This document shows, piece after piece, positions 31,878 through 40,175 of a stretch of 64,000 nt of DNA. Within the stretch, counting starts at the first letter, position 1. Each line of letters begins with the position of its first letter. The DNA comes from Desulfobacterales bacterium (GTDB lineage: Bacteria; Desulfobacterota; Desulfobacteria; Desulfobacterales; Desulfosalsimonadaceae): NCBI GenBank assembly GCA_018335195.1, contig JAGXKN010000007.1:1-64000 (forward strand). The letters are read 5' to 3'. The position numbers were made by a program, and so were the translations under genes. The notes below the pieces were generated by a model that saw nothing but the letters and a program-made list of their open reading frames with translations, was not told the DNA's origin and did no database searches.

Positions 31878-33273
31878 TTCGATTTTGCCTTTCGTTTTGA
31901 AATTGCCGGCATATCCGGGCAAAATGCCCGCCGATTGCCGGCTGGCTGCGGAAGTGCAGATGGACGTAGCTGCCCAGGCATCGGCTGCTGAGCCAGCCGG
32001 ATGCGCCGCGATTTGCGCCGCTACGGTCTGCGACCGCGTAAGCGGACCGGACGCCGGCGCTTTCGTCCTTGTTCTCCATGCGGGAATAATGGAACTCGTG
32101 TCCGCGCATGACCGTTCCGGCAGGCCCCAGTGGCGTGTCCCGGGTGAGACGGATCTCCCTGTAGCCCAGCGCGGCCAGGCGCTTTTGCATCCGGGTCGCA
32201 AAGGGAAAAACCCCGGCCATGTCAAAGGTGCTTTCCTCGACATCAGTCATCTGCCGGCACAGGTACATAAATCCCCCGCATTCGGCGTATGCCGGCATGC
32301 CGGCCCGGCAATGCCGCCGGATCGAATCGCGCATGGAATCGTTTTGTGAAAGCGCGGATGCGTATAGTTCCGGGTAGCCGCCGCCCAGGTACAGGCCGTG
32401 GATGCGATCGGGCAGTTTCCGGTCGTTGACCGGGGAGAAAAATACAGTTTCGCACCCCTGTTCCCGGAGCACGTCCAGGTTGTCCTCGTAATAGAAGCAA
32501 AAGGCCGCATCCCGGGCCACGGCCACCCGGCACCCGGAGCCGGGCCGGGCGGGCCGATCGGGCGCGGCTGCCGGAATTTCGGGCAGCATTTCAACCAGGC
32601 CCGCCAGGTCGAGATTGTCCGAGATCAAAGATGCCAGTTCATCGACGCGGCATTCTGTCAGTACCCGGTCCTCTGCCGTGAAAAGTCCCAGGTGCCGCTC
32701 GGGGAGGGCGGCACGGCTGTTTCTCGGGATTCCTCCCAGAAAGGGCACTTCCGGGACCTGCTGCATGGCTTCTTCCAGGTATTTAAGGTGTCCCGGACCC
32801 GCTATGTTGTTTGCCGCAACCCCGCATATTGTGCAGTCAGGATCAAATTCAGCAAAGCCCTTTACCAGGGCTGCAAAGCTTCTGGCGGTTTTGGATGCAT
32901 CTGCCACCAGCAGTACCGGAAGTCCAAGCCATTTTGCCATCTGTGCGGTGGAGCCTGCTTCTGAAGCGCCTGAAAAGCCGTCAAAAAGGCCCATTACGCC
33001 TTCGGCCACCGCAATGTCTGCATCCCGGGCGCCCCGGGCAAATATCTCCAGGTTTACGGACCGGTCAAGCATCCACCCGTCAAGGTTTCTGCCGGGCAGA
33101 CCCGTGATCATGGAATGAAGCCCCGGATCGATGAAGTCCGGTCCGATCTTGAAGCCCGCGGGCTTCATACCCCGGTTTTTAAGGGCCGCCAGCAGCCCCA
33201 GGGTAAAGGTGGTCTTTCCGCTGCCGCTTGCAGGGGCTGCAATAACCACGCCTTTGACGGTTTTTTGATTCAT
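31864..33273 (-). CDS. cbiA: Cobyrinic acid a,c-diamide synthase
   Basis: The 469-residue glutamine amidotransferase amidates the a and c side chains. The N-terminal P-loop-like GVVIAAPASGSGKTTFTLGL (8-27) is followed by the DethB-type domain (KIGPDFIDPGLHS, GLFDG). The C-terminal glutaminase domain has YLGGGYPELYASAL and the nucleophile in MPAYAECGGFMYL. Cysteine and acidic residues are intact. The start at 33273 overlaps the BtuF-like gene by four bases. It differs from cbiP by size and by the Y-GGGYPE motif. Confidence 0.96.
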   Translation of the reverse strand: MNQKTVKGVVIAAPASGSGKTTFTLGLLAALKNRGMKPAGFKIGPDFIDPGLHSMITGLPGRNLDGWMLDRSVNLEIFARGARDADIAVAEGVMGLFDGFSGASEAGSTAQMAKWLGLPVLLVADASKTARSFAALVKGFAEFDPDCTICGVAANNIAGPGHLKYLEEAMQQVPEVPFLGGIPRNSRAALPERHLGLFTAEDRVLTECRVDELASLISDNLDLAGLVEMLPEIPAAAPDRPARPGSGCRVAVARDAAFCFYYEDNLDVLREQGCETVFFSPVNDRKLPDRIHGLYLGGGYPELYASALSQNDSMRDSIRRHCRAGMPAYAECGGFMYLCRQMTDVEESTFDMAGVFPFATRMQKRLAALGYREIRLTRDTPLGPAGTVMRGHEFHYSRMENKDESAGVRSAYAVADRSGANRGASGWLSSRCLGSYVHLHFRSQPAIGGHFARICRQFQNERQNRNEAP

Positions 33274-34226
33274 GGTGTTTTTTCCAGTTCCGGAAATTTT
33301 GCAGGATACAGGATTTCCCCGATTTCAAATATTCCTTCAAGAAGCCGCAGGGTGGGGCGGGACACGATTTTTTCGTCCACAATATAAATCTCGCCCTCCC
33401 TGACCGCCTTTATCACCCCGAAGCCCGGCTCGTTTTCTATATCCGCAACATCAACACTGTTCATCGGCCCTTTCTGGGCAAGATACACGTCTATTCCAAG
33501 CCCTTTTTCCATAACCTGTTCCTTGCCGAATTCGGCTATGTTGGTTCCCCGAACAGGCCTCACTTCTTGTGCCACGTTTATTCCGCCGGCGCATTTGAGC
33601 GCAAAAAACGGCATGGAGCCCGGGGAGAAGGTTTTGAACTTGTCATGGATGGCCTCGAAGTAGACCTTTTTTTTCTCTTCAATCTGTTCTGCCAGCATGC
33701 GGGCCTTTAGCACGCCTCTTTCAAACGTTTCGATCATGGATGCGGCGGCGTTTTGCCTGCCTGTCAGGCGGCCGAGAATTTTCCAGTAGGTTTTCATCTC
33801 GTCGACGTTTCCCGGCTGAAGCGAGATCACCGTGATCCCGAAGCTTTCCAGTCGCCTTATAAGGGCCTGGTAGCCGTTGTCAATCATGGGACGCACCAAA
33901 ATCAGGTCCGGGCGGGCGGCCAGGAATTTTTCCGGCCCGTCATGGGGTGAAAATCGTGGTTTTTTGCGCGCTGCAGGCGGCCAGTCCGGATGCCTTCCCA
34001 CCCCGATGATCTTGTCATCTGCGTCCAGGGAAAACAGGTTTTCCGTGTGGGCGCCGTAAAGCGAAATTATGCGTGAAAAAGGTTTTTCCACGGTTATTTC
34101 GCGCCCTGCGCAGTCGCGGATCCGGTCTTTGCCCAAAAGGGCCATCTGTCCGGTTTCAGCGCCCGGGCTGGCAGCCGTGAAAATAAATGATGCCGCTATG
34201 ATAAGTATGTGCAAAGTTTTATTCAT
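33270..34226 (-). CDS. Periplasmic binding protein of a BtuF/FepB-type ABC importer
   Basis: The 318-residue exported protein has a signal peptide ending near AASPGAE (20-25). The mature chain has the helical-backbone binding-protein pattern: GREITVEKPFSRIISLYGAHTENLF, IIGVGRHPDW and RPDLILVRPMI, then a long helix and a second lobe with GSMPFFALKCAGGINVA and VYLAQKGPMN. Such proteins deliver corrinoids, haem or iron-siderophores. Being between cbiA and the transporter genes in a B12-controlled operon makes a corrinoid or cobalt-chelate ligand likely. It overlaps both neighbours. Confidence 0.88.
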   Translation of the reverse strand: MNKTLHILIIAASFIFTAASPGAETGQMALLGKDRIRDCAGREITVEKPFSRIISLYGAHTENLFSLDADDKIIGVGRHPDWPPAARKKPRFSPHDGPEKFLAARPDLILVRPMIDNGYQALIRRLESFGITVISLQPGNVDEMKTYWKILGRLTGRQNAAASMIETFERGVLKARMLAEQIEEKKKVYFEAIHDKFKTFSPGSMPFFALKCAGGINVAQEVRPVRGTNIAEFGKEQVMEKGLGIDVYLAQKGPMNSVDVADIENEPGFGVIKAVREGEIYIVDEKIVSRPTLRLLEGIFEIGEILYPAKFPELEKTP

Positions 34227-34998
34227 GGCCTACAAAGGTCACCTGCGGTGCGTTTATTGCCGGTTCATGCCTTATGCGGGCCTCAACCCCGAATACCCGC
34301 TTTAATACCCCGGGCTCCAGGACATCCCGCACGCGGCCGGCTGCGGCTATTTTTCCCCGGGCCATCAGTATGAGTTGGTCTGCGTAGCGAAGCGCCAGGT
34401 TTATGTCGTGCATTACCGCGGTCACCGTGTTTCCCTGTTTTTTTGTCCGCCCGGCTGCCGCTTCCATCAAAATCATCGCATGGCGGATATCCAGGTTTGC
34501 ACACGGTTCATCAAGAAGCAGAACCGGGGTTTTCTGGGCAAGGGCGCGAGCAAACACCACCCTCTGTTTTTCTCCGCCGGACAGCTCCGTCATGAACCTG
34601 TTTGCAAGCATTTCAGTACCGCATTTGCGCATGGCGGATTCCACCAGGTCCATGTCGCCGGCCCCCGGGGCTGAAAAACGAGCGAGATGCGGATATCTGG
34701 CCATTGCCACCACCTCCTTTGCGGTGTAGGGAAAGTTTACCCTGTATTCCTGGGGCACCAGGGCGACATGCCTGGCAAGGGCCCTTGCGGAATAACTGTC
34801 AAGGCTGTTTCCGTTGAGTCTCAGGCTGCCGGACTCGGGTTTCCTGTGCCCGCACATGAGATCCATCAACGTGGTCTTGCCGCATCCGTTGGGTCCGATC
34901 ACCGCGTAAAACCGCCCCTGTTCAAGGCCCAGGCTGAGCCGGTCCACTGCTTTTCTTTGACCGTAGGAATATGAAATATCGTTTATCTCAAAAACCAT
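34219..34998 (-). CDS. ABC importer ATP-binding subunit (BtuD/FecE type)
   Basis: The 259-residue cytoplasmic ATPase has Walker A GPNGCGKTT at about 35-43, the Q-loop in LVPQEYRVNFP, the ABC signature LSGGEKQRV, Walker B VLLLDEPCANLD and the switch His in AVMHDINLAL. The sequence belongs to the FecE/BtuD group that energises uptake of vitamin B12, haem or siderophores. The start at 34998 overlaps the permease end by 11 bases and the end overlaps the binding protein ATG by eight. All catalytic elements are present. Confidence 0.94.
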   Translation of the reverse strand: MVFEINDISYSYGQRKAVDRLSLGLEQGRFYAVIGPNGCGKTTLMDLMCGHRKPESGSLRLNGNSLDSYSARALARHVALVPQEYRVNFPYTAKEVVAMARYPHLARFSAPGAGDMDLVESAMRKCGTEMLANRFMTELSGGEKQRVVFARALAQKTPVLLLDEPCANLDIRHAMILMEAAAGRTKKQGNTVTAVMHDINLALRYADQLILMARGKIAAAGRVRDVLEPGVLKRVFGVEARIRHEPAINAPQVTFVGHE

Positions 34999-36046
34999 AG
35001 TTCATTCCCATCTGCCGCCTGCGGAATATCCAGCAGAAAAACGGCCCTCCGATAAGCGCGGTTAAAACGCCTATGGGAAGTTCGCTTGGCAGAACCGCCC
35101 TTGTCAATGTGTCTGCTCCCAGCAGAAGTATTGCGCCTGTAAAAAGAGATAAGGGAATCAGTCTTGCGTGATCCGGTCCGCACACGCTTCTTACCAGGTG
35201 GGGCACCAGCAGCCCCACAAAACCGATTATGCCCGAAATGGAGACGCAAATGGCGGCCATCAGGCTGACACATACCAGAAGGGCGGGCGATATCCTGTGC
35301 ACCGCCGTTCCCATGGATGCGGCGGTGCGCGTTCCAAGTGAGATAAGATTCAGATCCCTTGCAAAATACAGGCACACCGCGGTACAAAACCCTGTCATCC
35401 CTGCCACCAGGCCGACATCCGCCCAGGTCTTTGAGGCAAGACTTCCCATGAGCCAGAAAATGATCACAGATACCCGCTCGTCTGCCAGGTATTTTAAGAA
35501 GCTGATTCCTGCAGAAAGTATGGAGGCCACGATAATGCCGGATAAAATCAGGTTGCTCGAAGAATACCCGCCGGCTGACGAGGCCAGATACATAACGATC
35601 ATAAGCGTTGCCACCGCGCCGGTAAATGCAAACATCGGCACTGAAAAGGCGCCGAGCACGCCGATATTCAAAAGAAGGGCAACGCTTGCGCCGAATGCCG
35701 CCCCTGCTGAGACCCCCAGGGTGTAGGGGTCTGCCAGGGGATTTAGCAGGATGCCCTGATAGACGGCACCCGAGACCCCCAGGGCCCCTCCCACCAGGGC
35801 TGCCGTAAGTATTCGCGGCAGACGGACTTCCAGGACCGCCGCCCGGGATACCTGGTCAATGCCCGATGCAAGCTCAGGCATGCCCGGCAGTGCCGATCCG
35901 GCTATCCTCAGCACATCGGAGAAACCCACCTTTACATGGCCCATGCCGGCAGCAGCCGCTGCAAGCACAAGCAGAATTGCTGCCAGCAGGGCAAGCTGGG
36001 GCCACAGGGGAAAAAATCTGAGATTATGGAATTTTTGATTTTTCAA
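34988..36046 (-). CDS. ABC importer permease (BtuC/FecCD type)
   Basis: The 352-residue integral membrane subunit has about ten helices. Family marks are RLPRILTAALVGGALGVSGAVYQGILLNPLADPYTLGVSAGAAFGA (about 74-119, read in pieces) and, near the C-terminus, GIIGFVGLLVPHLVRSVCGPDHARLIPLS, which forms the cytoplasmic coupling loop. It would form a dimer with the ATPase. The start codon appears to be TTG at 36046, behind GGAG ten bases upstream. It is the second gene after the riboswitch, 51 bases after cbiK; that gap contains short AAGGTGGAAGGCGAAAGGC-type tandem motifs. Confidence 0.93.
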   Translation of the reverse strand: MKNQKFHNLRFFPLWPQLALLAAILLVLAAAAAGMGHVKVGFSDVLRIAGSALPGMPELASGIDQVSRAAVLEVRLPRILTAALVGGALGVSGAVYQGILLNPLADPYTLGVSAGAAFGASVALLLNIGVLGAFSVPMFAFTGAVATLMIVMYLASSAGGYSSSNLILSGIIVASILSAGISFLKYLADERVSVIIFWLMGSLASKTWADVGLVAGMTGFCTAVCLYFARDLNLISLGTRTAASMGTAVHRISPALLVCVSLMAAICVSISGIIGFVGLLVPHLVRSVCGPDHARLIPLSLFTGAILLLGADTLTRAVLPSELPIGVLTALIGGPFFCWIFRRRQMGMNYGF

Positions 36047-36097
36047 GGTTCTTTTGCTCCGGTGTCAGGACGCCTTTTCGCCTTTCGCCTTCCACCT

Positions 36098-36988
36098 TTA
36101 ATCTTTCACCTTTATTTTATTTTCAATCGCTTCTTTTAGCTGGTCGATCCATATGTCAACAAAGGGCTCGTATTCGGCAAAGCCTTTCATCACCGGCCTG
36201 GACGCGAGTCCTGCCTCGCTTAGAAGCGTTTTCCAGGAATCCTTGCCGTCTCCTGCCATGTCGTTTCTGGCATGATCGCCCGCAACTGACATAAAGGGCA
36301 TGAGCCAGGCAGAAGAGACCTTGTTTTGCCCGAGTTGTTCAATGATCGTCTCAGGGCCCGGATATCCCTCCACTGTGCCGATGAACATGTTTTCATCTTC
36401 TGTCTGCAGCCGCCACATAAGAGCTGCATAGGCGGAATTGGAAGGATGATGAGTTCCGTGCCCCAGAAGCACCACTGCCTCGCCGGGCTTTCGTTCTGCA
36501 GGGACGGACTTTCTTATTGCATGCGCGGCTTTTTCCATGCTTTCCGGGCCGTCAAGAAGCGGCCCGCTGATGCTTATTTCTTTTATGCTGTCTGCGTTGT
36601 TTTCGAATTTCCGGACGGTTTTTACCAGATCGTGGAATTCATGGCCGGCTATGGTATGAAGCGACTGCACTGCAACCCTGCTAAAGCCTTCACTGTCCAT
36701 TTTTTCCAGGGCCCTGTCCGGAGAGTCAGCCTGTTTTCCTTTATCAGCCATTTTCTTCCTGATCATTTCTGATGTATATGCCCACTTGACCGGAGTGTCC
36801 GGAAAAGCCCGGCTTGCGGATTCCTTGATGTTTTTAAAAGCCGCGCGGGCCTCCGGAAAGGTCGTTCCGAAAGTTACCAGAAGAATTCCGGTTTTATCCT
36901 GCTTTTTTCCCTCTGCCTGCAGCGGTGCGGCTGCGATGATCAAAAGGGCAATTCCAATCAGGAAAATAGCGCTTCGCGTGATTTTCAT
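36098..36988 (-). CDS. cbiK: Sirohydrochlorin cobaltochelatase with signal peptide (CbiK type)
   Basis: The 296-residue protein is read from the ATG at 36988 behind AGGAGA; a hydrophobic segment (about 5-21) ends LQAEG, a cleavable export signal. The mature chain is CbiK: ILLVTFGTTFPEARAAFKNI, VAVQSLHTIAGHEFHDL and VVLLGHGTHHPSNSAYAAL contain candidate metal- and tetrapyrrole-binding His residues, and FIGTVEGYPG supplies the acidic ligand. It inserts cobalt into sirohydrochlorin. Exported CbiK proteins are known in Desulfovibrio (CbiKP). It is the first gene behind the cobalamin riboswitch and directly precedes the BtuCDF-like importer. Confidence 0.93.
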   Translation of the reverse strand: MKITRSAIFLIGIALLIIAAAPLQAEGKKQDKTGILLVTFGTTFPEARAAFKNIKESASRAFPDTPVKWAYTSEMIRKKMADKGKQADSPDRALEKMDSEGFSRVAVQSLHTIAGHEFHDLVKTVRKFENNADSIKEISISGPLLDGPESMEKAAHAIRKSVPAERKPGEAVVLLGHGTHHPSNSAYAALMWRLQTEDENMFIGTVEGYPGPETIIEQLGQNKVSSAWLMPFMSVAGDHARNDMAGDGKDSWKTLLSEAGLASRPVMKGFAEYEPFVDIWIDQLKEAIENKIKVKD

Positions 36989-37015
36989 TCCAGTTCTCCT
37001 TTTGCTGTCTTCCAA

Positions 37016-37055
37016 TAAAAAAAGCCCCCTTAAGTCCTTTTGACTTAAGAGGGCT
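37016..37055 (-). terminator. Intrinsic terminator of the cobalamin riboswitch
   Basis: A 14-bp stem with one G-T mismatch-type pair (37042-37055 with 37023-37036, AGCCCTCTTAAGTC/GACTTAAGGGGGCT) and a five-base loop is followed on the minus strand by seven T residues. It lies between the riboswitch core and the cbiK ribosome site, where a B12-dependent attenuator is expected. Confidence 0.9.
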
Positions 37056-37109
37056 GCACCCGTTTTTCTTGACCCCTTAATCTTTCATGCAGGCGAGATC
37101 CGCGCCTTT

Positions 37110-37290
37110 TACCATGAAATTTTCCGGCAGGGCAGGTCTTCTGGCTCCCGGATCGTCCTAGTTGCCGCGCCTTCCCATTTCTTTGCAAAGAAACAGTGGC
37201 TTTTTTGCGGTTTTCGTCCCCGGTTACAGTGGCGGGTCCGCTCCCGATTTTAACGGGATTCCCTTTTATGCCCGATTGGGCGCCTTGCTG
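37110..37290 (-). promoter_or_regulatory. Cobalamin (AdoCbl) riboswitch
   Basis: The minus strand carries the conserved elements in order: GCGGACCCGCCACTGT, AGCCACTG, ATGGGAAGGC and the B12 box AGCCAGAAGACCTGCC at 37146-37131. Spacing and order match the cobalamin riboswitch class. It precedes cbiK by about 130 bases with an intrinsic terminator in between, so high adenosylcobalamin should terminate transcription of the whole operon. The exact 5' and 3' limits are approximate. Confidence 0.95.
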
Positions 37291-37305
37291 GTATATGTCC
37301 TACAA

Positions 37306-37334
37306 ACTTTATTGGGTGGAAGCGGATTTGTCAA
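37306..37334 (-). promoter_or_regulatory. Consensus promoter of the cobalamin operon, overlapping kinase stop codon
   Basis: On the minus strand TTGACA (37334-37329) and TAAAGT (37311-37306) are separated by 17 bases. The TAA of the -10 box is the stop codon of the histidine kinase gene, and the -35 box lies in its last codons. Initiation would fall near 37299, just before the riboswitch. Confidence 0.8.
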
Positions 37335-39174
37335 GTTTGTTTTGTTGTTCCTGCTCGGGGGCTTGGTGGACTGGCAGATCAATGATAAAGGTGGTGCCTT
37401 GCCCGGAACTGCTGTTGACCCGGATGTCGCCGCCGTGGTCCTGGATAAAGCCATAGCATACCGATAGCCCCAGGCCTACGCCCTTGACCGTGTCCTTGGT
37501 GGTAAAAAAGCTGTCAAAAATCCGGTTGAGGTTTTCTTTGTCGATTCCCTGGCCGGTATCTGAGATTTCAATGTAGACATGGCCGTCCTGGTGCCACGTG
37601 CGGAAGGTCAGGGTGCCGCCTTCGTGCATGGCGTCGCGGGCATTGGAAATCATGTTTAAAAACACCTGCCGCATCTGGTTCCTGGATGCGTATATCTCGG
37701 GAAGCCCCTCGGCGAGCTCGCTTGTGAGCTTGATGCTGTTTTCCCGGAGCTGCTTTTCATGGAGCAGCATCAATTCGTCGATAATGGTGTTGATATTGAC
37801 CGGTCCCTTTTCTTCCTGGTCCGGCTTGGAAAATGATAGCATCTTGCGCAGCATTTCGGCCAGGCGCACGGTTTCGGAAAGCGACATGTCCAGCAGCTTG
37901 CGCCGCTTGTTTTCCGGGGGGATTTCGCTTTTGAGCAGCTCCAGGGTATTCATGATTCCGAAGAGCGGGTTGTTCAACTCATGGGCGATCTGGGAGGTCA
38001 GCCGTCCCATGGCTGCCAGTTTTTCGGACTGGAGCAGTTGTTCCTGGGTGCTGCGCAGGGTGCGCTCCATCTCGATGCGCTCGGTCATGTCCACAAACGA
38101 TCCCACCGTTGCCACTTCGTTGCCGTCATCGTCGTAAATCATGGCGGCTGACAGCGATCCGTCGATCACCTCGCCGTCCTTTCGGACGTAGAGCATGGGA
38201 TGGGAGCGCAGCAGGCCCACGCCCCCGTGTTCCGGGCTGCGGATCATTTTCATGATCCGGAAGGCCAGGCCTTCCGGGTAGATCTTGGTGATGTGCATTT
38301 TGCCGATGGTTTCCGATGCCGGGTATCCGAGGGTTTCTTCCGCCGCCCGATTCCAGATGAATATGTTGCCCTTCAGGTCTGCGGCCATAATCGGACTGGG
38401 CGAGCTCTGGATGACCTTGTTCATGAAATCATGCGCCTCGCGCAGCTTTTTTTCCATCATGTAGCGCTCGGTCTGGTCCACGGTAATGCCTTCGTAGCCC
38501 AGAACGTTGCCCTGGTGATCATATCTGACGTGGCTGGTGAGCAAAACGGTGATCGGGGTGCCGTCCCTTTTTTTGAACTCCACCTCGTATTCCACCACCC
38601 GGCCGTCGCGTTCGATCATTTCCTGAAACTTGCGCCGGTCAGATGGCCGCACGTAGAGATCCCGGGTAATGTCAATGTTTAAAAGCTCTTCCTTGCTTTC
38701 ATAGTCCAGCATTTGAATAAAGCTCTGGTTGGCGTCCAAAAAGCGGCCTTCCTTGCTGCTGATATAGACGCCCACGCCCACGTTTTCAAACAGGTTCTGG
38801 TATCGTTCCTCGGAGGCGGCCAGCTCGGCTTCGCGCTTTTTTCGTTCGGTGATATCCCGGAATATGCACAGTTTGGAAACCGATCCGTCCGGGTTTTTCA
38901 GGGGCAGCTCTGTGAGTGCAAAGGTTTTTTCCGTTTTCGGGATAAAAAGCTCCCAGTGAAGGCGATTGCCCCGGAACACCTCTGAAGCGCGGCACCACGG
39001 ACAAAGGGTATCGCTGTTGTTTAAGAGGCGGTGGCATTTCTCCCCGGTGCCTTCGCCAAAGAGTTCGACCATCTGGCGGTTCATGTACTCCACCGTGTAG
39101 TTCTGGTCGATGACGTAAATGCCTTCTTCGATGGTCTCGAGAATGGCATTTAAGATACGCTTTTCCTTGTCCAT
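37309..39174 (-). CDS. PAS-domain sensor histidine kinase
   Basis: This 621-residue cytoplasmic kinase has no signal or membrane helix. Three PAS/PAC modules (about 1-112, 118-240 and 248-370) precede a HisKA helix with the phosphorylated His in SQIAHELNNPLFGIMN (about 395) and a HATPase domain with NMISNARDAM (N box), ISDTGQGID and GVGLGLSVCYGFI. The first PAS contains a Cys pair in LCPWC that could bind metal or sense redox. No response regulator is adjacent; the 324-899 regulator is far away. The gene's 3' end doubles as the promoter of the cobalamin operon. Confidence 0.95.
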   Translation of the reverse strand: MDKEKRILNAILETIEEGIYVIDQNYTVEYMNRQMVELFGEGTGEKCHRLLNNSDTLCPWCRASEVFRGNRLHWELFIPKTEKTFALTELPLKNPDGSVSKLCIFRDITERKKREAELAASEERYQNLFENVGVGVYISSKEGRFLDANQSFIQMLDYESKEELLNIDITRDLYVRPSDRRKFQEMIERDGRVVEYEVEFKKRDGTPITVLLTSHVRYDHQGNVLGYEGITVDQTERYMMEKKLREAHDFMNKVIQSSPSPIMAADLKGNIFIWNRAAEETLGYPASETIGKMHITKIYPEGLAFRIMKMIRSPEHGGVGLLRSHPMLYVRKDGEVIDGSLSAAMIYDDDGNEVATVGSFVDMTERIEMERTLRSTQEQLLQSEKLAAMGRLTSQIAHELNNPLFGIMNTLELLKSEIPPENKRRKLLDMSLSETVRLAEMLRKMLSFSKPDQEEKGPVNINTIIDELMLLHEKQLRENSIKLTSELAEGLPEIYASRNQMRQVFLNMISNARDAMHEGGTLTFRTWHQDGHVYIEISDTGQGIDKENLNRIFDSFFTTKDTVKGVGLGLSVCYGFIQDHGGDIRVNSSSGQGTTFIIDLPVHQAPEQEQQNKLDKSASTQ

Positions 39175-39373
39175 GATTTTTTCCCCTGTGGAAAATATTG
39201 GCAGTACACGTAAATGGATGAATTTAAAAATATAGGAGATGCGCCTGCAAAGTCAACACGCAAAGCGCAGTCGTTTTTCGCACCGGGGCTTCGGGTTCGG
39301 TTTTGCATGGATAAGCGGCGTGATTTAAGTTTTTTGGAAAAAAGCAGCCTGATTTCAGAAAAAGGATCGACCC

Positions 39374-40117
39374 ATGATTATTGATTCGCACGCACATTGC
39401 GGGATATACGACCGGTTTCCGCCCCAGTCGTTTGAGGATTACCTGGCAAGTGTCCGGGGCAGTCCGATTGAAGGGGCGGTGATGTTTTCCCCGGTCATGG
39501 AGATCTATGACCGCACCGATCCGGATTTTGCCGACAGTCAGCAGTGGCGCGAGCAAAGAGCGGCTTCCAACCAGTACCTGCTGGGCCTGCAAAACCGGGT
39601 GATCAAGGTGTTTCCCTTTTTCTTCATCTGGAACGATTTTGCGGTGGATCAGCTTGATGCGCGCCATTGCGGTATCAAGTGGCATCGGCATTCCGATGAA
39701 CCGGCATACCGATATGATGATCCGGCCTGTGCCCGGGCCGTGTCGGAAATCCGGCGTCGTGGCCTTCCGGTGGTTTTTGAGGAGGAGCTTGCCAACACGA
39801 TCCGGTTTGTCAAAGAAATCGCGCAGGGCGTCAATGTGATCATACCCCACCTGGGCATTTTAAACGGCGGATACCGGGAAATCGCCAGAAACGGGCTGTG
39901 GGATAATCCCCGGGTCTACACCGATACCAGCCTTGCCCCTCCGGATGAAATCCGGGATTACATTGCGCGCTACGGCAGCGGGCGCATCATGTTCGGATCG
40001 GATTTTCCGTTTGGCGCACCGAAGCGCGAGTTTTCCAAGGTGATGGATCTTCCGGTCTCCGAAGCAGTCCGGGAGGCGATCATGGGCGGGAATATCCTGC
40101 GACTGATCGGGGAATAA
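39374..40117 (+). CDS. Amidohydrolase-family (metal-dependent TIM-barrel) hydrolase
   Basis: The 247-residue protein has the HxH metal motif at the start (MIIDSHAHCG, H6 and H8), a later His in VIIPHLGIL (about 159) and the catalytic Asp in IMFGSDFPFGAP (about 214), the layout of amidohydrolase-2/ACMSD-like enzymes that decarboxylate or hydrolyse small carboxylates. It is cytoplasmic and the barrel is complete but short. The ATG at 39374 follows a weak AAAGGATC site. It is monocistronic, divergent from the kinase and convergent with htpG, separated from it by a perfect hairpin. The substrate is unknown. Confidence 0.87.
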   Translation: MIIDSHAHCGIYDRFPPQSFEDYLASVRGSPIEGAVMFSPVMEIYDRTDPDFADSQQWREQRAASNQYLLGLQNRVIKVFPFFFIWNDFAVDQLDARHCGIKWHRHSDEPAYRYDDPACARAVSEIRRRGLPVVFEEELANTIRFVKEIAQGVNVIIPHLGILNGGYREIARNGLWDNPRVYTDTSLAPPDEIRDYIARYGSGRIMFGSDFPFGAPKREFSKVMDLPVSEAVREAIMGGNILRLIGE

Positions 40118-40137
40118 AGGGATTGGGGGATTGAAAG

Positions 40138-40164
40138 CGGGGACAGACCTGAGGTCTGTCCCCG
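40138..40164. repeat. Perfect hairpin CGGGGACAGACCT/AGGTCTGTCCCCG between convergent genes
   Basis: Thirteen bases (40138-40150) are exactly complementary to 40152-40164. There is no T tract on either side, so a classical terminator is unlikely. The GGGGACAGACCT core is a sequence I associate with REP-like repeats linked to IS200-type (RAYT) transposases in related bacteria. Confidence 0.6.
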
Positions 40165-40175
40165 AACAGTTCCGG

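Noticed and set aside
36047-36097. Short AAGGTGGAAGGCGAAAGGC-like tandem motifs as a CRISPR or satellite
   Set aside because: Only a few imperfect units in about 45 bases; too short for a CRISPR array and without spacers.
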